NCBI RefSeq assembly: GCF_023283825.1
Contig: NZ_JAKILD010000011.1
Coordinates: 1-64,000, forward strand
Length of the DNA stretch: 64,000 bases
DNA from: Shewanella olleyana
GTDB lineage: Bacteria; Pseudomonadota; Gammaproteobacteria; Enterobacterales; Shewanellaceae
Direction: 5' to 3'
Made by a program: the position numbers and the translations under genes. This document shows, piece by piece, positions 45,822-54,645 of the stretch (the stretch's first letter is position 1; each line of letters starts with the position of its first letter). The notes under the pieces are model-generated. The model was not told the origin of the DNA, did no database searches, and saw only the letters and a program-made list of their open reading frames with translations.

Positions 45822-46433
45822 ATGAAAATCATTGAAACATCACTGGCAGATGTCAAAATTATTGAGCCGCAAGTATTTAATGATGACAGAGGTTTTTTCT
45901 ATGAAAGCTTCCAAGCTGAACGCTACCAAAAAGCGTTAAATATCCCAAAGCCTTTTGTGCAAAGTAATGTATCTCAATCTAAACAAGGGGTTTTAAGAGG
46001 ACTTCACTTTCAAAGACAACAACCTCAAGGAAAACTCATCAGCATCATTAGTGGAAGTATCTTTGATGTCGCAGTAGATCTACGCAGGGACTCAGAAAAC
46101 TTTGGCAAGTGGATTGGAGTTGAGTTATCAGCAGAAAATAAGCGCCAAGTTTGGATACCTGAAGGCTTTGCTCATGGCTTTGTTACATTATCTGAGCTTG
46201 CTGACGTGGAATATAAATGCACTGATTATTACGCGCCTCAACACGAAGCATCCTTACTTTGGAATGATTCTGACTTGGCGATTGGTTGGCCAGTTAAATC
46301 TCCGATTTTATCTGAAAAAGACCAGCTGGGTTTGAAATTAAAGGATTTAAAGCTTGAGGAGTTACAGGTTCGTCATAAAGATATTAGTCATATAAATATA
46401 AGCAATATAAATAATCGAGAGTCCGAACAGTGA
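45822..46433 (+). CDS. rmlC: dTDP-4-dehydrorhamnose 3,5-epimerase
   Basis: A 203-residue cupin-fold epimerase: PQVFNDDRGFFYESFQ, QSNVSQSKQGVLRGLHFQ with the active-site His, DVAVDLRRDSENFGKW, WIPEGFAHGFVTLSE and YKCTDYYAP. I start at the ATG at 45822 (MKIIETS), the usual family start; an upstream ATG at 45795 overlaps rmlA and adds nine residues. The C-terminal 20 residues are Asn/Ile/Ser-rich and variable. The stop overlaps the rmlD start. Confidence 0.93.
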   Translation: MKIIETSLADVKIIEPQVFNDDRGFFYESFQAERYQKALNIPKPFVQSNVSQSKQGVLRGLHFQRQQPQGKLISIISGSIFDVAVDLRRDSENFGKWIGVELSAENKRQVWIPEGFAHGFVTLSELADVEYKCTDYYAPQHEASLLWNDSDLAIGWPVKSPILSEKDQLGLKLKDLKLEELQVRHKDISHINISNINNRESEQ

Positions 46434-47392
46434 AGGTTTGGTTAGTTGGAGCCGCTGGTCAGCTAGGTAAGAGTATCATTGAGTTCAATGATAATGAACT
46501 TGCACCAAAAGGGCAGTTGCTTAATTTTATTGCCACAACAAAGTCAGATGTTGATATATGCCAGTTGGCATCAATTTCAGAGTTTGTTAATAAAAACCAC
46601 CCCGACATTATTGTAAATGCTGCTGCCTACACGAACGTTGAGCTTGCTCAAACAGAAACTGCTTTGTGTATGCAGGTAAATGCACACGGCGCGGCTAATT
46701 TAGCGATAGTTGCCAGTGAGGCAGATATTCCACTTATCCATATTTCAACGGATTACGTGTTTGATGGTCAGGCTAGTGTGCCTTATTTAGAAGATGATAA
46801 AACTGATGCAATCAATACTTATGGACAGTCAAAACTCCAGGGCGAGGAATTAATCAGAAAAACGTTAGCTAAGTATCTTATTATCCGTACTTCCTGGCTT
46901 ATTAGTGAGCGTGGACATAACTTTTTCAATACAGTTCTACGATTATCCAAGCAGCACCCGCAGCTAACCATTATAGATGATCAAGTTGGTTGTCCTACTT
47001 ATGCCAGTGATTTAGCTGAAGCAATTTGCAGCTTAATAATATCTATAGCTAAAGGGCAAAAAGAGTGGGGGACATTTCATTACTGTGGTGATACAGCAAT
47101 GACTTGGTATGAATTAACTCATCAAATTTTAGATGAAGCCGTTGTTCATTCTAAAATTACGTTAAAACCTAAAGTAGTTGCTATTTCTTCAGAAGAATTT
47201 GCTGCTCGCAATCAAGTTCAAATAACAAGTCAAGCTAAAATACCCAATCAAGACCAAGCTAAAATAACAATTGAAAATCAAGCGGTAAGACCTAAATACT
47301 CAGTATTGAATTGTCAAAAAATCAATGACACTTGGGGAATTAAATCCCCCAATTGGTCAGGTTCTTTAAAGCGACTTGTTCAAAAGCTCTAA
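46430..47392 (+). CDS. rmlD: dTDP-4-dehydrorhamnose reductase
   Basis: A 320-residue SDR starting with GTG, whose bases overlap the rmlC stop. Motifs are VWLVGAAGQLGKS, VNAAAYTNVELAQTE, HISTDYVFDGQ and the catalytic YGQSKLQGE. It makes dTDP-L-rhamnose with NADPH. Just before the conserved RPKYSVLNC, the protein carries a Gln/Lys/Ile/Asn-rich stretch of about 28 residues. It contains the duplicated motif QAKI (SQAKIPN and DQAKITI), which most RmlD proteins lack. It looks like an expanded low-complexity insertion on the protein surface. Confidence 0.92.
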   Translation: MKVWLVGAAGQLGKSIIEFNDNELAPKGQLLNFIATTKSDVDICQLASISEFVNKNHPDIIVNAAAYTNVELAQTETALCMQVNAHGAANLAIVASEADIPLIHISTDYVFDGQASVPYLEDDKTDAINTYGQSKLQGEELIRKTLAKYLIIRTSWLISERGHNFFNTVLRLSKQHPQLTIIDDQVGCPTYASDLAEAICSLIISIAKGQKEWGTFHYCGDTAMTWYELTHQILDEAVVHSKITLKPKVVAISSEEFAARNQVQITSQAKIPNQDQAKITIENQAVRPKYSVLNCQKINDTWGIKSPNWSGSLKRLVQKL

Positions 47393-47419
47393 TTTGAACT
47401 TTTAACTCTAAATTTAGCT

Positions 47420-48799
47420 CTAGCGCTTTACCATTCTCGCAACATACATTCCATCGCTGTTGGCTTCATAAGGCCAAACAGTGATGTGCTTGCTTTGCTC
47501 TTTGGTAAAAGGGTGAGTGCTCACTACAAGTTCAAATTCAGTATTAGTTGCTAAAAATTGCGTAACGACCTCTTCATTTTCAAGAGGTGATAATGAGCAG
47601 GTTGCATAAACAAGCGTTGCTCCCGATTTAACTGCTTTGGCACTTCGGGTGAGGATATCTAACTGAAGCGCTGGTTTGTCATCGACACAGCTTCTGTCAT
47701 CAATCCAGCGCATATCTGGGTTTCTGCGCCATGTGCCGGTACAGCTGCAAGGTGCATCGACTAATACGCCATCAAAGCTATTTTTATCAACTGGCAGTTC
47801 ATCACTTTTCCAGCGTGCAATTGAGATGTTGTCAAAGCCAGCTCTTTTAGCACGCTTATTTAACTCTTCAAGAGCTTTCGAGCGAATATCTGATGAGATG
47901 ATGCTACCAGCTGACTTTGAGCCTTTAGCGTCTTGAAATTGTTTTGAGCGAAGCTGTAAGGTTTTACCGCCTGCACCGCTACAGGTATCCCACCAATTTT
48001 CATCCGCTTTGGGCTGACAGACATTACCAATCACTTGTGAAGCTAAATCTTGGATCTCAAGTTGACCATTTTTATAAAGTTTTACTTCATTTAAATTGAT
48101 ACTTTTACTGCCAAGGCTTATCGCATCGTCGAAGTAACCACTTACACTTGCGTCAATTTGCGCTTGTTGTAACTCGTTAATCGCTTTGTGGGTATCGTAC
48201 TTTTGCACACGCGCCCAAATCGGTGGACGTGAACTCATCGCTTCGATTAGCTCAATTTGTTGAGCGATATCTTCAATCGGGCAAACATCCCAGAACCAAT
48301 CTGGTACTAGTTGCTGTTCTTTAAATTCAATATCAGCAAATAGTTGATTCATTAGCTGATTTCTATTGCAGACAGATAACGTCTTTGTTTCTTCTATAGT
48401 AGGATTAGCTTGAGCAATGAAATCTGCAATGGTTTGAAGTTGCTCATTGCGAAAACCCGCAAAACCTTGCCAAGCTTCAGCAAATTGCTGCCAGTTATGT
48501 TGCTCTAATAGGGCGCAACTACTTAGCATTTTAAACCAAGTTTGTTCGTCATGTTGCGAACCTAACTGCTTAAACCAGCCCCACCAACGAAATAATCCAA
48601 ATAAGGTTTCGCGAATTACGCGGCGGTCTTTCGAGCCATGCTTTTTATGTTCCCTAAAGTAATTAGCTACAATTCTGTCCGCAGGCATTTTAGTGTCTAA
48701 CACTTCATCAAAGAGTTTTTTAATGGTACTCGAATAGCTCAGAGCTCTTTTTTCTGCGGGTGTTGTAGCTTGTATTTGGGAATGATTTACTGGCTGCAT
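47420..48799 (-). CDS. RsmB/NOP-family SAM-dependent RNA methyltransferase
   Basis: A 459-residue protein with a NusB-like helical N-terminal half and a C-terminal RsmB/NOP2 RNA m5C methyltransferase domain. It has the SAM-binding TCSGAGGKTLQL (about 278-289), DGVLVDAPCSCTGTWRRNPD with the first Cys pair, and VYATCSLSPLENEEVV with the catalytic TCS. It probably methylates a cytosine in rRNA or tRNA. The target is not identifiable; it is not the usual fmt-linked rsmB. It converges with rmlD and marks the end of the polysaccharide region. Confidence 0.88.
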   Translation of the reverse strand: MQPVNHSQIQATTPAEKRALSYSSTIKKLFDEVLDTKMPADRIVANYFREHKKHGSKDRRVIRETLFGLFRWWGWFKQLGSQHDEQTWFKMLSSCALLEQHNWQQFAEAWQGFAGFRNEQLQTIADFIAQANPTIEETKTLSVCNRNQLMNQLFADIEFKEQQLVPDWFWDVCPIEDIAQQIELIEAMSSRPPIWARVQKYDTHKAINELQQAQIDASVSGYFDDAISLGSKSINLNEVKLYKNGQLEIQDLASQVIGNVCQPKADENWWDTCSGAGGKTLQLRSKQFQDAKGSKSAGSIISSDIRSKALEELNKRAKRAGFDNISIARWKSDELPVDKNSFDGVLVDAPCSCTGTWRRNPDMRWIDDRSCVDDKPALQLDILTRSAKAVKSGATLVYATCSLSPLENEEVVTQFLATNTEFELVVSTHPFTKEQSKHITVWPYEANSDGMYVARMVKR

Positions 48800-48980
48800 C
48801 TTTGACTCTAACTGTGGTTACCAAAGCGTATTGAAAGCTTTTGGTAACGCGAAATTAATTGAGCTGCAGTTTACCATGTCTTTAAATGGGGTTGAATAAG
48901 TATCACCGCTCGTATGAACTCTTCTACTAAACATGCTTTGCTTTAAAGAGATCTGTTTAAAGTGGCTAGTTAAAGTTTGA

Positions 48981-50351
48981 TTAAAAAGGATGGTCGACCA
49001 TAACCCAAGCATTGGTATTCTCATCAGACTGAGCCACATCAAAACGCACCACAATCCCTGCTGTTAATGCTCTAAGTGATACCCCATAATCGTATTTCAT
49101 ATCCGTGAGTAACTCCTCTGCCGTATATGACTCACCAACTCTACCTGCTTCAACAAAGCCGACTAATTGGAACCAATCAAGGCGTAAGAATTTAAGCCAG
49201 TTTACATCTGCTATGGGATTATATTTTAGCGTATAGCGATACTCCGCAGTGCCGTAAATTGCAGCTTTATCGTGGAAGCGATGACTATCAAATCCTCGCA
49301 TACGGTAGAAGCCACCTAAATTTGCCCCTTCACTATGAGGTGGATTATTATTAGCCTTGCTCCCACCTTGGTCATCGTACTCTAATTCCCAAGAGGGCGA
49401 ATAACCCGTCCAAAAGTTTACCGCTAAAATACGTTGTGAAGCATAGGTTGATTCACCAAATGAGAAGTACTTGCTGGCTTCAAATTCGAAAAATGTCCAA
49501 GAATGATCAGACTCAAGCCAACCAGCATCGTGTGAGACTGAGATATACTGTTTACTGCCATAGCTTGGGTTAATGGAAAAGTCTGTATTATCGTACAGAA
49601 GCCCTAATTCGATGGCATGCACTGCGCCATCGAGTTCTTCATCATCAAATTCGTAGCTTTCATAACGGTTAAATTGTTTCAAGACTGCAACGGTTGCGCC
49701 GGACTCAAGTGGGTTCCATACTTTGCCACCAGATGGCTCTGAGGTTAGTAAACCTGCGGTTAGTTCATAGTTGACTCGGCCTTTATCTCTTGTGGCTCCA
49801 ATGGGTAAAGCGTATTCGAGTTTAATATCCCACCAATTTGATGAGCCATCAGCTTGAAGAAACTGCTCATTTGAGGAGTAATTACTGCCAGGTCTCGGCG
49901 TGCCTTGAGGGATATAATCCCCGCCTGATGCATAAGCTTTTTGCTGTGGATAATAGCCCATGAATCCAACTAAACTGACAAAGAATCTCTCGGTTGACGG
50001 AAGCTGGTAATTCCAAATACCGCCTCCTGCGCCATAACTGACATCTCCACCATAGACAGTTCCACCCACTGTCATTTGATCTTGGTAATAACCACTGGCC
50101 ATTGCGCCTAAGCCTAAGTTAACTCCCATAGAGTCTGTGCTGAAAATGTAAGGTAGCAGGAGCTTCTCTGCACCCGTATCAGGAGTCTCTGAGCGATTAA
50201 CGGCAGACTTTACATTAGCTGAAGCGGCTATAGAAGAATGACTAAATAGTAATAAAGCAGCTGACACGACTATGACTGATAAGGCGTTGGCTAATGTATT
50301 CGAACCATTTATTGATTTTACAAAACGAGTGCAGTGGCGTTTATTCATCAT
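48981..50351 (-). CDS. POTRA-less Omp85/BamA-type outer-membrane barrel protein
   Basis: A 456-residue secreted protein: a long N-terminus with a signal peptide ending near residue 43 (SSIAASA), then a predicted beta-barrel with many alternating aromatic strands. It contains YRMRGFDSHRF (349-359), the loop-6 (V/I)RGF motif diagnostic of Omp85 proteins, and ends in Phe (VMVDHPF), the outer-membrane insertion signal. There is no room for POTRA domains, so it belongs to the short bacterial surface-antigen group. No partner is seen. The first codon could be 50351 or the ATG three bases later. Confidence 0.82.
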   Translation of the reverse strand: MMNKRHCTRFVKSINGSNTLANALSVIVVSAALLLFSHSSIAASANVKSAVNRSETPDTGAEKLLLPYIFSTDSMGVNLGLGAMASGYYQDQMTVGGTVYGGDVSYGAGGGIWNYQLPSTERFFVSLVGFMGYYPQQKAYASGGDYIPQGTPRPGSNYSSNEQFLQADGSSNWWDIKLEYALPIGATRDKGRVNYELTAGLLTSEPSGGKVWNPLESGATVAVLKQFNRYESYEFDDEELDGAVHAIELGLLYDNTDFSINPSYGSKQYISVSHDAGWLESDHSWTFFEFEASKYFSFGESTYASQRILAVNFWTGYSPSWELEYDDQGGSKANNNPPHSEGANLGGFYRMRGFDSHRFHDKAAIYGTAEYRYTLKYNPIADVNWLKFLRLDWFQLVGFVEAGRVGESYTAEELLTDMKYDYGVSLRALTAGIVVRFDVAQSDENTNAWVMVDHPF

Positions 50352-50587
50352 TAGCGATCCCTGTTATTACATGGGGTTCAAAGGAAAGGTTTGTTGTTGA
50401 TTTGTTTGTGTTTTATTAAATAATATAGATTGTTAGTGCGAAAAGGTACAGGTATTAAATGAATTTCGTGCCTATAGAACAGTGACTGAAGAACTTTGAA
50501 ATGAGCTGTTGGAAACGCTAACTATCGAGTTAGCGTTTTATCAGTTTGTTAAATGGTATTTGAGGAGTAATCAAAGACAAAAAATGA

Positions 50588-51259
50588 TTAAAAATCTAAA
50601 TCTAGCGCAAAACAAAGATAACCCATTAACAGAGACGTTTTCTCAAATTCTTTAGCGCAGTAATCAACAAAGCCATTATCACAGACTTGTTCAATACTAA
50701 TGGGTTTTATAGCAATAAAATCTTTGCGCTTTAATTCATCAATCAGCGGATGGTCTTTATCAAAGCCCCGTGGAGGTCGAATAAGACTATCGCCTGATAA
50801 TTCAAATCCCGCTTTATCTAATGCTAATAATGCTTTTTTGTAGCCGTTTGGGTTTTCATCAATACAGTGTCGAATGGCATTTAAGGCTTTAGATTCAGGG
50901 TGCCAGATCCCCGCAGCAAGAAAACAGCTATCATTGGCTAAGTGTAAGTATAGCCCAGGAGCGTGGACATCTTTCCCTTGAAAATGTCTAAACTGAATAC
51001 CAACGTTTAATTTGTAAGGGCTTTTATCTTTACTGAAACGGCTGTCGCGTTGTGGTCGCATCATGCTACCACCCACTTTTTTAGGAACGGCAGTTAGGCG
51101 AGGGGATAAATTTAGAATAGGCCCTTGCATGGCCTCAATAAATTTCAAAGTCGGGGTTCTGACTTTATCTTCATAATCTTGCTGATTGGCCTTAAACCAT
51201 TCTCGATCATTGTTATTGGCAAGTAGGGTTAAAAAGTCAAAGCTTTGCTGAGAGTACAT
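50588..51259 (-). CDS. DUF2461 family protein
   Basis: A 223-residue protein with the DUF2461/TIGR02453 layout: FLTLLANNNDREWFKANQQDYE near the start, MMRPQRDSRFSKDKSPYKLN (about 67-86) and GLYLHLANDSCFLAAGIWHPE. The biochemical role is unknown. It is a monocistronic-looking minus-strand gene with the expected full length. Confidence 0.88.
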   Translation of the reverse strand: MYSQQSFDFLTLLANNNDREWFKANQQDYEDKVRTPTLKFIEAMQGPILNLSPRLTAVPKKVGGSMMRPQRDSRFSKDKSPYKLNVGIQFRHFQGKDVHAPGLYLHLANDSCFLAAGIWHPESKALNAIRHCIDENPNGYKKALLALDKAGFELSGDSLIRPPRGFDKDHPLIDELKRKDFIAIKPISIEQVCDNGFVDYCAKEFEKTSLLMGYLCFALDLDF

Positions 51260-52124
51260 AACAAATCCTAAAAAAGATGAAGTTAAAGTGTGCCATAAAA
51301 AGTCACTAATTTACGATATTTTTAGGAATACAGTTCTTTGTTAATCAAGTCTATTTAAGCAAAGCTTGACCTGTGATGATGTTGAGGCGTCAGCGATACG
51401 CTGAATTTAACCGCGCTAAAACGCGTCTGACTTTAAAAGTATTACAAGCTTCAGTGGTTGAATTATATTCTGCATTAATACTTCTACTAATGTCATATGA
51501 TACTGTGTGTTAAAACGTCAATATTAATTTACTTTGATGTTTTTGCCTGTTATGTCTCAAGTTGTTTGTTGTTTTTAGGTGTTTCGAAATATATCTAATC
51601 TCAGCTTGCTTACTGTTGTGAATGGTTTTTTTTTATATCGGATGTTTTTTTTGTAGTATTTTTAAACTTTAGGAGTATTATGCGCTTCCAAATTGACTGA
51701 GGTTAGGTTATTAACTTGTTGCTAACCTAAAAATTCGTCAGTTTGGTTAAATTTGATACTTTATATGGCTATGATACTGTCTAGGTATCCATATAAAGTT
51801 TGTTCATATCTCAATATTTATACCCAAACAACTTGAAGATACGTGTTTCAGAGCTTCACCGTGTTTTCAATACTAGGCGCGTTAATGCGGTAATGTAGGT
51901 ACCTTATAAATTAGCGCAACAACGTAGTGGGAACACGGTGAAACTCCCTGAGGGCAAGTTTTACACGCGTTTATGCTGCGTTATTGATTTTGAAAAGGGA
52001 ATAACCATTACCCGCAATCAATGCCTTGCCTAAACGCGTGTAAATTCTTGCTGAAATCGAGCATCTTCAGGTTGTTTGGGTATAACGCTTTAAAAATTAA
52101 CTAAGGTTTTGTAAAGGCTTAAAC
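51260..52124. other. 865-bp intergenic region with inverted repeats and a MITE-like element
   Basis: No gene was found. It contains a hairpin TTAGGTTA/TAACCTAA (51703-51710 with 51723-51730), an 11-bp perfect inverted repeat ACTTTATATGG/CCATATAAAGT (51758-51768 with 51789-51799), and then the 266-bp repeat at 51819-52084. That leaves 40 bp before the protease gene, so the promoter of that operon lies in or across the repeat. Confidence 0.7.
51819..52084 (+). mobile_element. MITE-like 266-bp repeat, copy 1
   Basis: Bounded by near-perfect 22-bp terminal inverted repeats: TATACCCAAACAACTTGAAG at the left, and the complement of TATACCCAAACAACCTGAAG at the right. It has no coding capacity and an internal palindromic arm (ACACGCGTTTA ... 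TAAACGCGTGT). A nearly identical copy in opposite orientation is at 59404-59669, also 266 bp. Confidence 0.88.
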
Positions 52125-52559
52125 ATGACAAAGAATACATTAAAAGTTGTTGGTTGGTGTGAATGGGCAAGGTTTCCTGAACTTGGCAATGAACGGATTA
52201 ATATGAAAATCGACACCGGTGCTAAAACGTCATGTTTACATGCTTTCAGGATTAAGCCATTCATTAAAGGTGACGAAGACTGGATTAAAGTATGGATGCA
52301 TCCAGAACAAGACAGTGAAAGAGAGTTAGTTTGTGAATTTGAAGTATTTGATCGCCGTCATGTAAAAGATTCAGGTGGACATATTACTAACCGTTACGTG
52401 GTTAAAACGCCGATTATCATTGGCGAGGACCAATTTGATATTGAAGTGACACTTACTCAACGCGACAACATGCAATTTAGAATGTTACTTGGACGTAGAG
52501 CGTTAGCTGGGCGCTATTTAGTTGATTCATCAGCAGCACATTTAACAGGAGTTCATTAA
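52125..52559 (+). CDS. rimB: Retropepsin-like protease (RimB/RloA type, 'ATP-dependent zinc protease' family)
   Basis: A 144-residue protein of the family annotated as ATP-dependent zinc protease, now understood as a retropepsin-like aspartic peptidase. It has [13 protein letters not shown] with Asp30-Thr31-Gly32, and the conserved [17 protein letters not shown] near the C-terminus. Members are genetically linked to RimK-type ligases, and in Pseudomonas RimB acts on glutamylated ribosomal protein S6 tails. The rimK-like gene starts two bases after its stop codon, which supports this assignment. Confidence 0.85.
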   Translation: MTKNTLKVVGWCEWARFPELGNERINMKIDTGAKTSCLHAFRIKPFIKGDEDWIKVWMHPEQDSERELVCEFEVFDRRHVKDSGGHITNRYVVKTPIIIGEDQFDIEVTLTQRDNMQFRMLLGRRALAGRYLVDSSAAHLTGVH

Positions 52560-52561
52560 AA

Positions 52562-53467
52562 ATGAATATTGCAATTATGTCTCGAGGTCCTAATTTATAT
52601 TCAACTCGTCGCCTTAAAGAGGCTGCCATTTCTCGTGGTCACGAAGTACAGATTATTGACCCATTAGCGTGTTACATGAACATTAATATGATGGCGCCTA
52701 GTATTCACATGCGTGGTGAAGAGTTACCTAAGTTTGATGCTGTTATTCCTCGTATTGGCGCTTCAGTTACATTTTATGGTACGGCTGTACTACGCCAGTT
52801 TGAGATGATGGGAGTTCGACCTTTAAATGAGTCAGTAGCAATCTCTCGCTCTCGCGATAAGTTACGCTCATTGCAGTTATTGTCTCGTAAAAGCATAGGT
52901 TTGCCTGTGACTGGTTTTGCTAATAAACCTGCTGATGTACCAGATCTTTTGGACATGGTAGGCGGTGCACCGTGTGTTATTAAGTTACTTGAAGGTACCC
53001 AAGGGATTGGTGTGGTGCTTGCTGAAACACGTAAAGCTGCAGAAAGTGTTATTGAAGCATTTATGGGCTTAAAAGCGAATATCATGGTGCAAGAATACAT
53101 TGCTGAGGCTGGTGGCGCAGATATTCGTTGTTTTGTGATTGGCGACAAGGTGATTGCGGCAATGAAACGTCAAGGCGCTGAAGGTGAGTTTCGCTCTAAC
53201 TTACATCGTGGTGGGAGTGCTAAAGTTGTCAAACTTAGCCCTGAGGAGCGATCTACAGCGATACGAGCTGCGAAAACCATGGGGTTAAATGTAGCTGGTG
53301 TTGATTTACTTCGCTCAAAACATGGACCTTTAGTGATGGAAGTGAACTCATCTCCGGGTCTTGAAGGTATTGAGCAATCTACCGGTATTGATGTGGCTGA
53401 AAAGATTATTCAGTTTATTGAAAAAAATGATAAACCAAGCGGTACAAAAACTAAAGGGGTGGGTTAA
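52562..53467 (+). CDS. rimK: RimK, ribosomal protein S6 glutamate ligase (ATP-grasp)
   Basis: A 301-residue ATP-grasp ligase: [65 protein letters not shown] and the metal-binding [14 protein letters not shown]. It adds glutamate residues to the C-terminus of ribosomal protein S6, altering ribosomes and translation. It lies between the protease and the M14-type deacylase with 2-bp and 1-bp junctions, in one compact operon. Confidence 0.94.
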   Translation: MNIAIMSRGPNLYSTRRLKEAAISRGHEVQIIDPLACYMNINMMAPSIHMRGEELPKFDAVIPRIGASVTFYGTAVLRQFEMMGVRPLNESVAISRSRDKLRSLQLLSRKSIGLPVTGFANKPADVPDLLDMVGGAPCVIKLLEGTQGIGVVLAETRKAAESVIEAFMGLKANIMVQEYIAEAGGADIRCFVIGDKVIAAMKRQGAEGEFRSNLHRGGSAKVVKLSPEERSTAIRAAKTMGLNVAGVDLLRSKHGPLVMEVNSSPGLEGIEQSTGIDVAEKIIQFIEKNDKPSGTKTKGVG

Positions 53468-54477
53468 TGGCACCTAAGCGTGAAGCGTTTACAATTGGTG
53501 AGTTCAGTATTGATGCTGGCAGTCGTGCTAGCATTAAACTGCCCGCAGCAAAGCTGTATAACGACACGCCTTTAGATCTGCATGTTGAAGTTTTTCACAG
53601 CAAAAAGCCTGGCCCTGTTTTGTTGGTATGTGCGGCTATTCACGGTGATGAATTAAATGGCATCGAAATATGTCGACGATTGATCGATAAAGTGAATATT
53701 AAGACCTTAACTGGCACGCTAGTGGTTGTGCCAGTAGTCAATGTGTTCGGTTTTATTCACCAATCACGTTATTTACCTGACAGACGCGACTTAAATCGTT
53801 GCTTCCCTGGCAGTGCTAAAGGGGCATTGGCTAGCCGCTTAGCAAACTTGTTTTCAAATGAATTATTAAAGCAAGCGACCCATATTGTTGATTTACATAC
53901 TGGCGCTATTCATCGGGATAATTTCCCGCAAATACGCTGTGATACAGATGATGAAGCCATGATGGCAATGGCCACAGCTTTTGGTGCGCCAGTGATTATG
54001 GACTCAAAAGCGCGCGAAGGTTCGATGCGTGGCTATGCGAATGAGCTTGGTATTGCTTGTATTTTATATGAAGCAGGCGAGGCACTTAGGTTTAGTGAGC
54101 TTGCCATAAAATCAGGACTAACTGGCGTACTTAATGTGATGCGTCATTTAGGAATGCTTAGCAGTAAACTCAAACCTACGGCCTCAATCAATGCGAGTCG
54201 TAGCTATTGGCTACGAAGTGAGTCAGATGGTTTAGTGAATATAAAGCGTAAAATTGGCTCTAGAGTGAGCAAAGGTTGCGTATTAGCCAATGTCGTCAAT
54301 CCATTAGGGGGTGAGTTGTCACAACTTAAATCGCCGACCGATGGTATTATTATTGGCTTGAGTAATATTCCTGTGGCAAATGAGGGTGAAGCGCTATTTC
54401 ATATTGCGCAGTTTGTTGGTGATGACATTGAAATTGCCAATGAGCATTTAGATGAGTTTATCTCTACTTATGCTTAA
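53467..54477 (+). CDS. Succinylglutamate desuccinylase/aspartoacylase-family (M14-type) hydrolase
   Basis: A 336-residue zinc hydrolase of the AstE/AspA subgroup of the M14 carboxypeptidase fold. Zinc ligands are His59 and Glu62 in AAIHGDELNG and His144 in VDLHTG, with the substrate Arg in DRRDLNRCFPGS (105-116). A C-terminal beta-barrel-like region (SESDGLVNIKRKIGSRVSKG) resembles a biotinyl/lipoyl-like domain. Its specific substrate is unknown. Overlapping the rimK stop by one base, it is a candidate for removing glutamates or trimming glutamyl peptides in the RimK system (inference). Confidence 0.87.
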   Translation: MAPKREAFTIGEFSIDAGSRASIKLPAAKLYNDTPLDLHVEVFHSKKPGPVLLVCAAIHGDELNGIEICRRLIDKVNIKTLTGTLVVVPVVNVFGFIHQSRYLPDRRDLNRCFPGSAKGALASRLANLFSNELLKQATHIVDLHTGAIHRDNFPQIRCDTDDEAMMAMATAFGAPVIMDSKAREGSMRGYANELGIACILYEAGEALRFSELAIKSGLTGVLNVMRHLGMLSSKLKPTASINASRSYWLRSESDGLVNIKRKIGSRVSKGCVLANVVNPLGGELSQLKSPTDGIIIGLSNIPVANEGEALFHIAQFVGDDIEIANEHLDEFISTYA

Positions 54478-54595
54478 TGATGGTTTTTATATATTGCATT
54501 AACAAATAGCATTAACATATGACATTCATATATGGCATTTGTATAGTTAAGCGTTAGCAAAAACAAACACAAAAACAAGCACGGATCAAACACAG

Positions 54596-54641
54596 AAAGT
54601 CACAGGCTGAACAGATTAGTTTTTCAACCTGTGACTTTTTT
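54596..54641 (+). terminator. Terminator of the rimB-rimK-deacylase operon
   Basis: An 11-bp perfect stem (AAAGTCACAGG, 54596-54606, with CCTGTGACTTT, 54628-54638), followed by a T run on the plus strand. It lies between two converging genes and may weakly stop the minus-strand chemoreceptor transcript too. Confidence 0.88.
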
Positions 54642-54645
54642 ATTG

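Noticed and set aside
52125..52559. True zinc metalloprotease, as the common family name suggests
   Set aside because: No HExxH or other zinc motif; the DTG in IDTGAKTS supports the retropepsin-like aspartic peptidase view.
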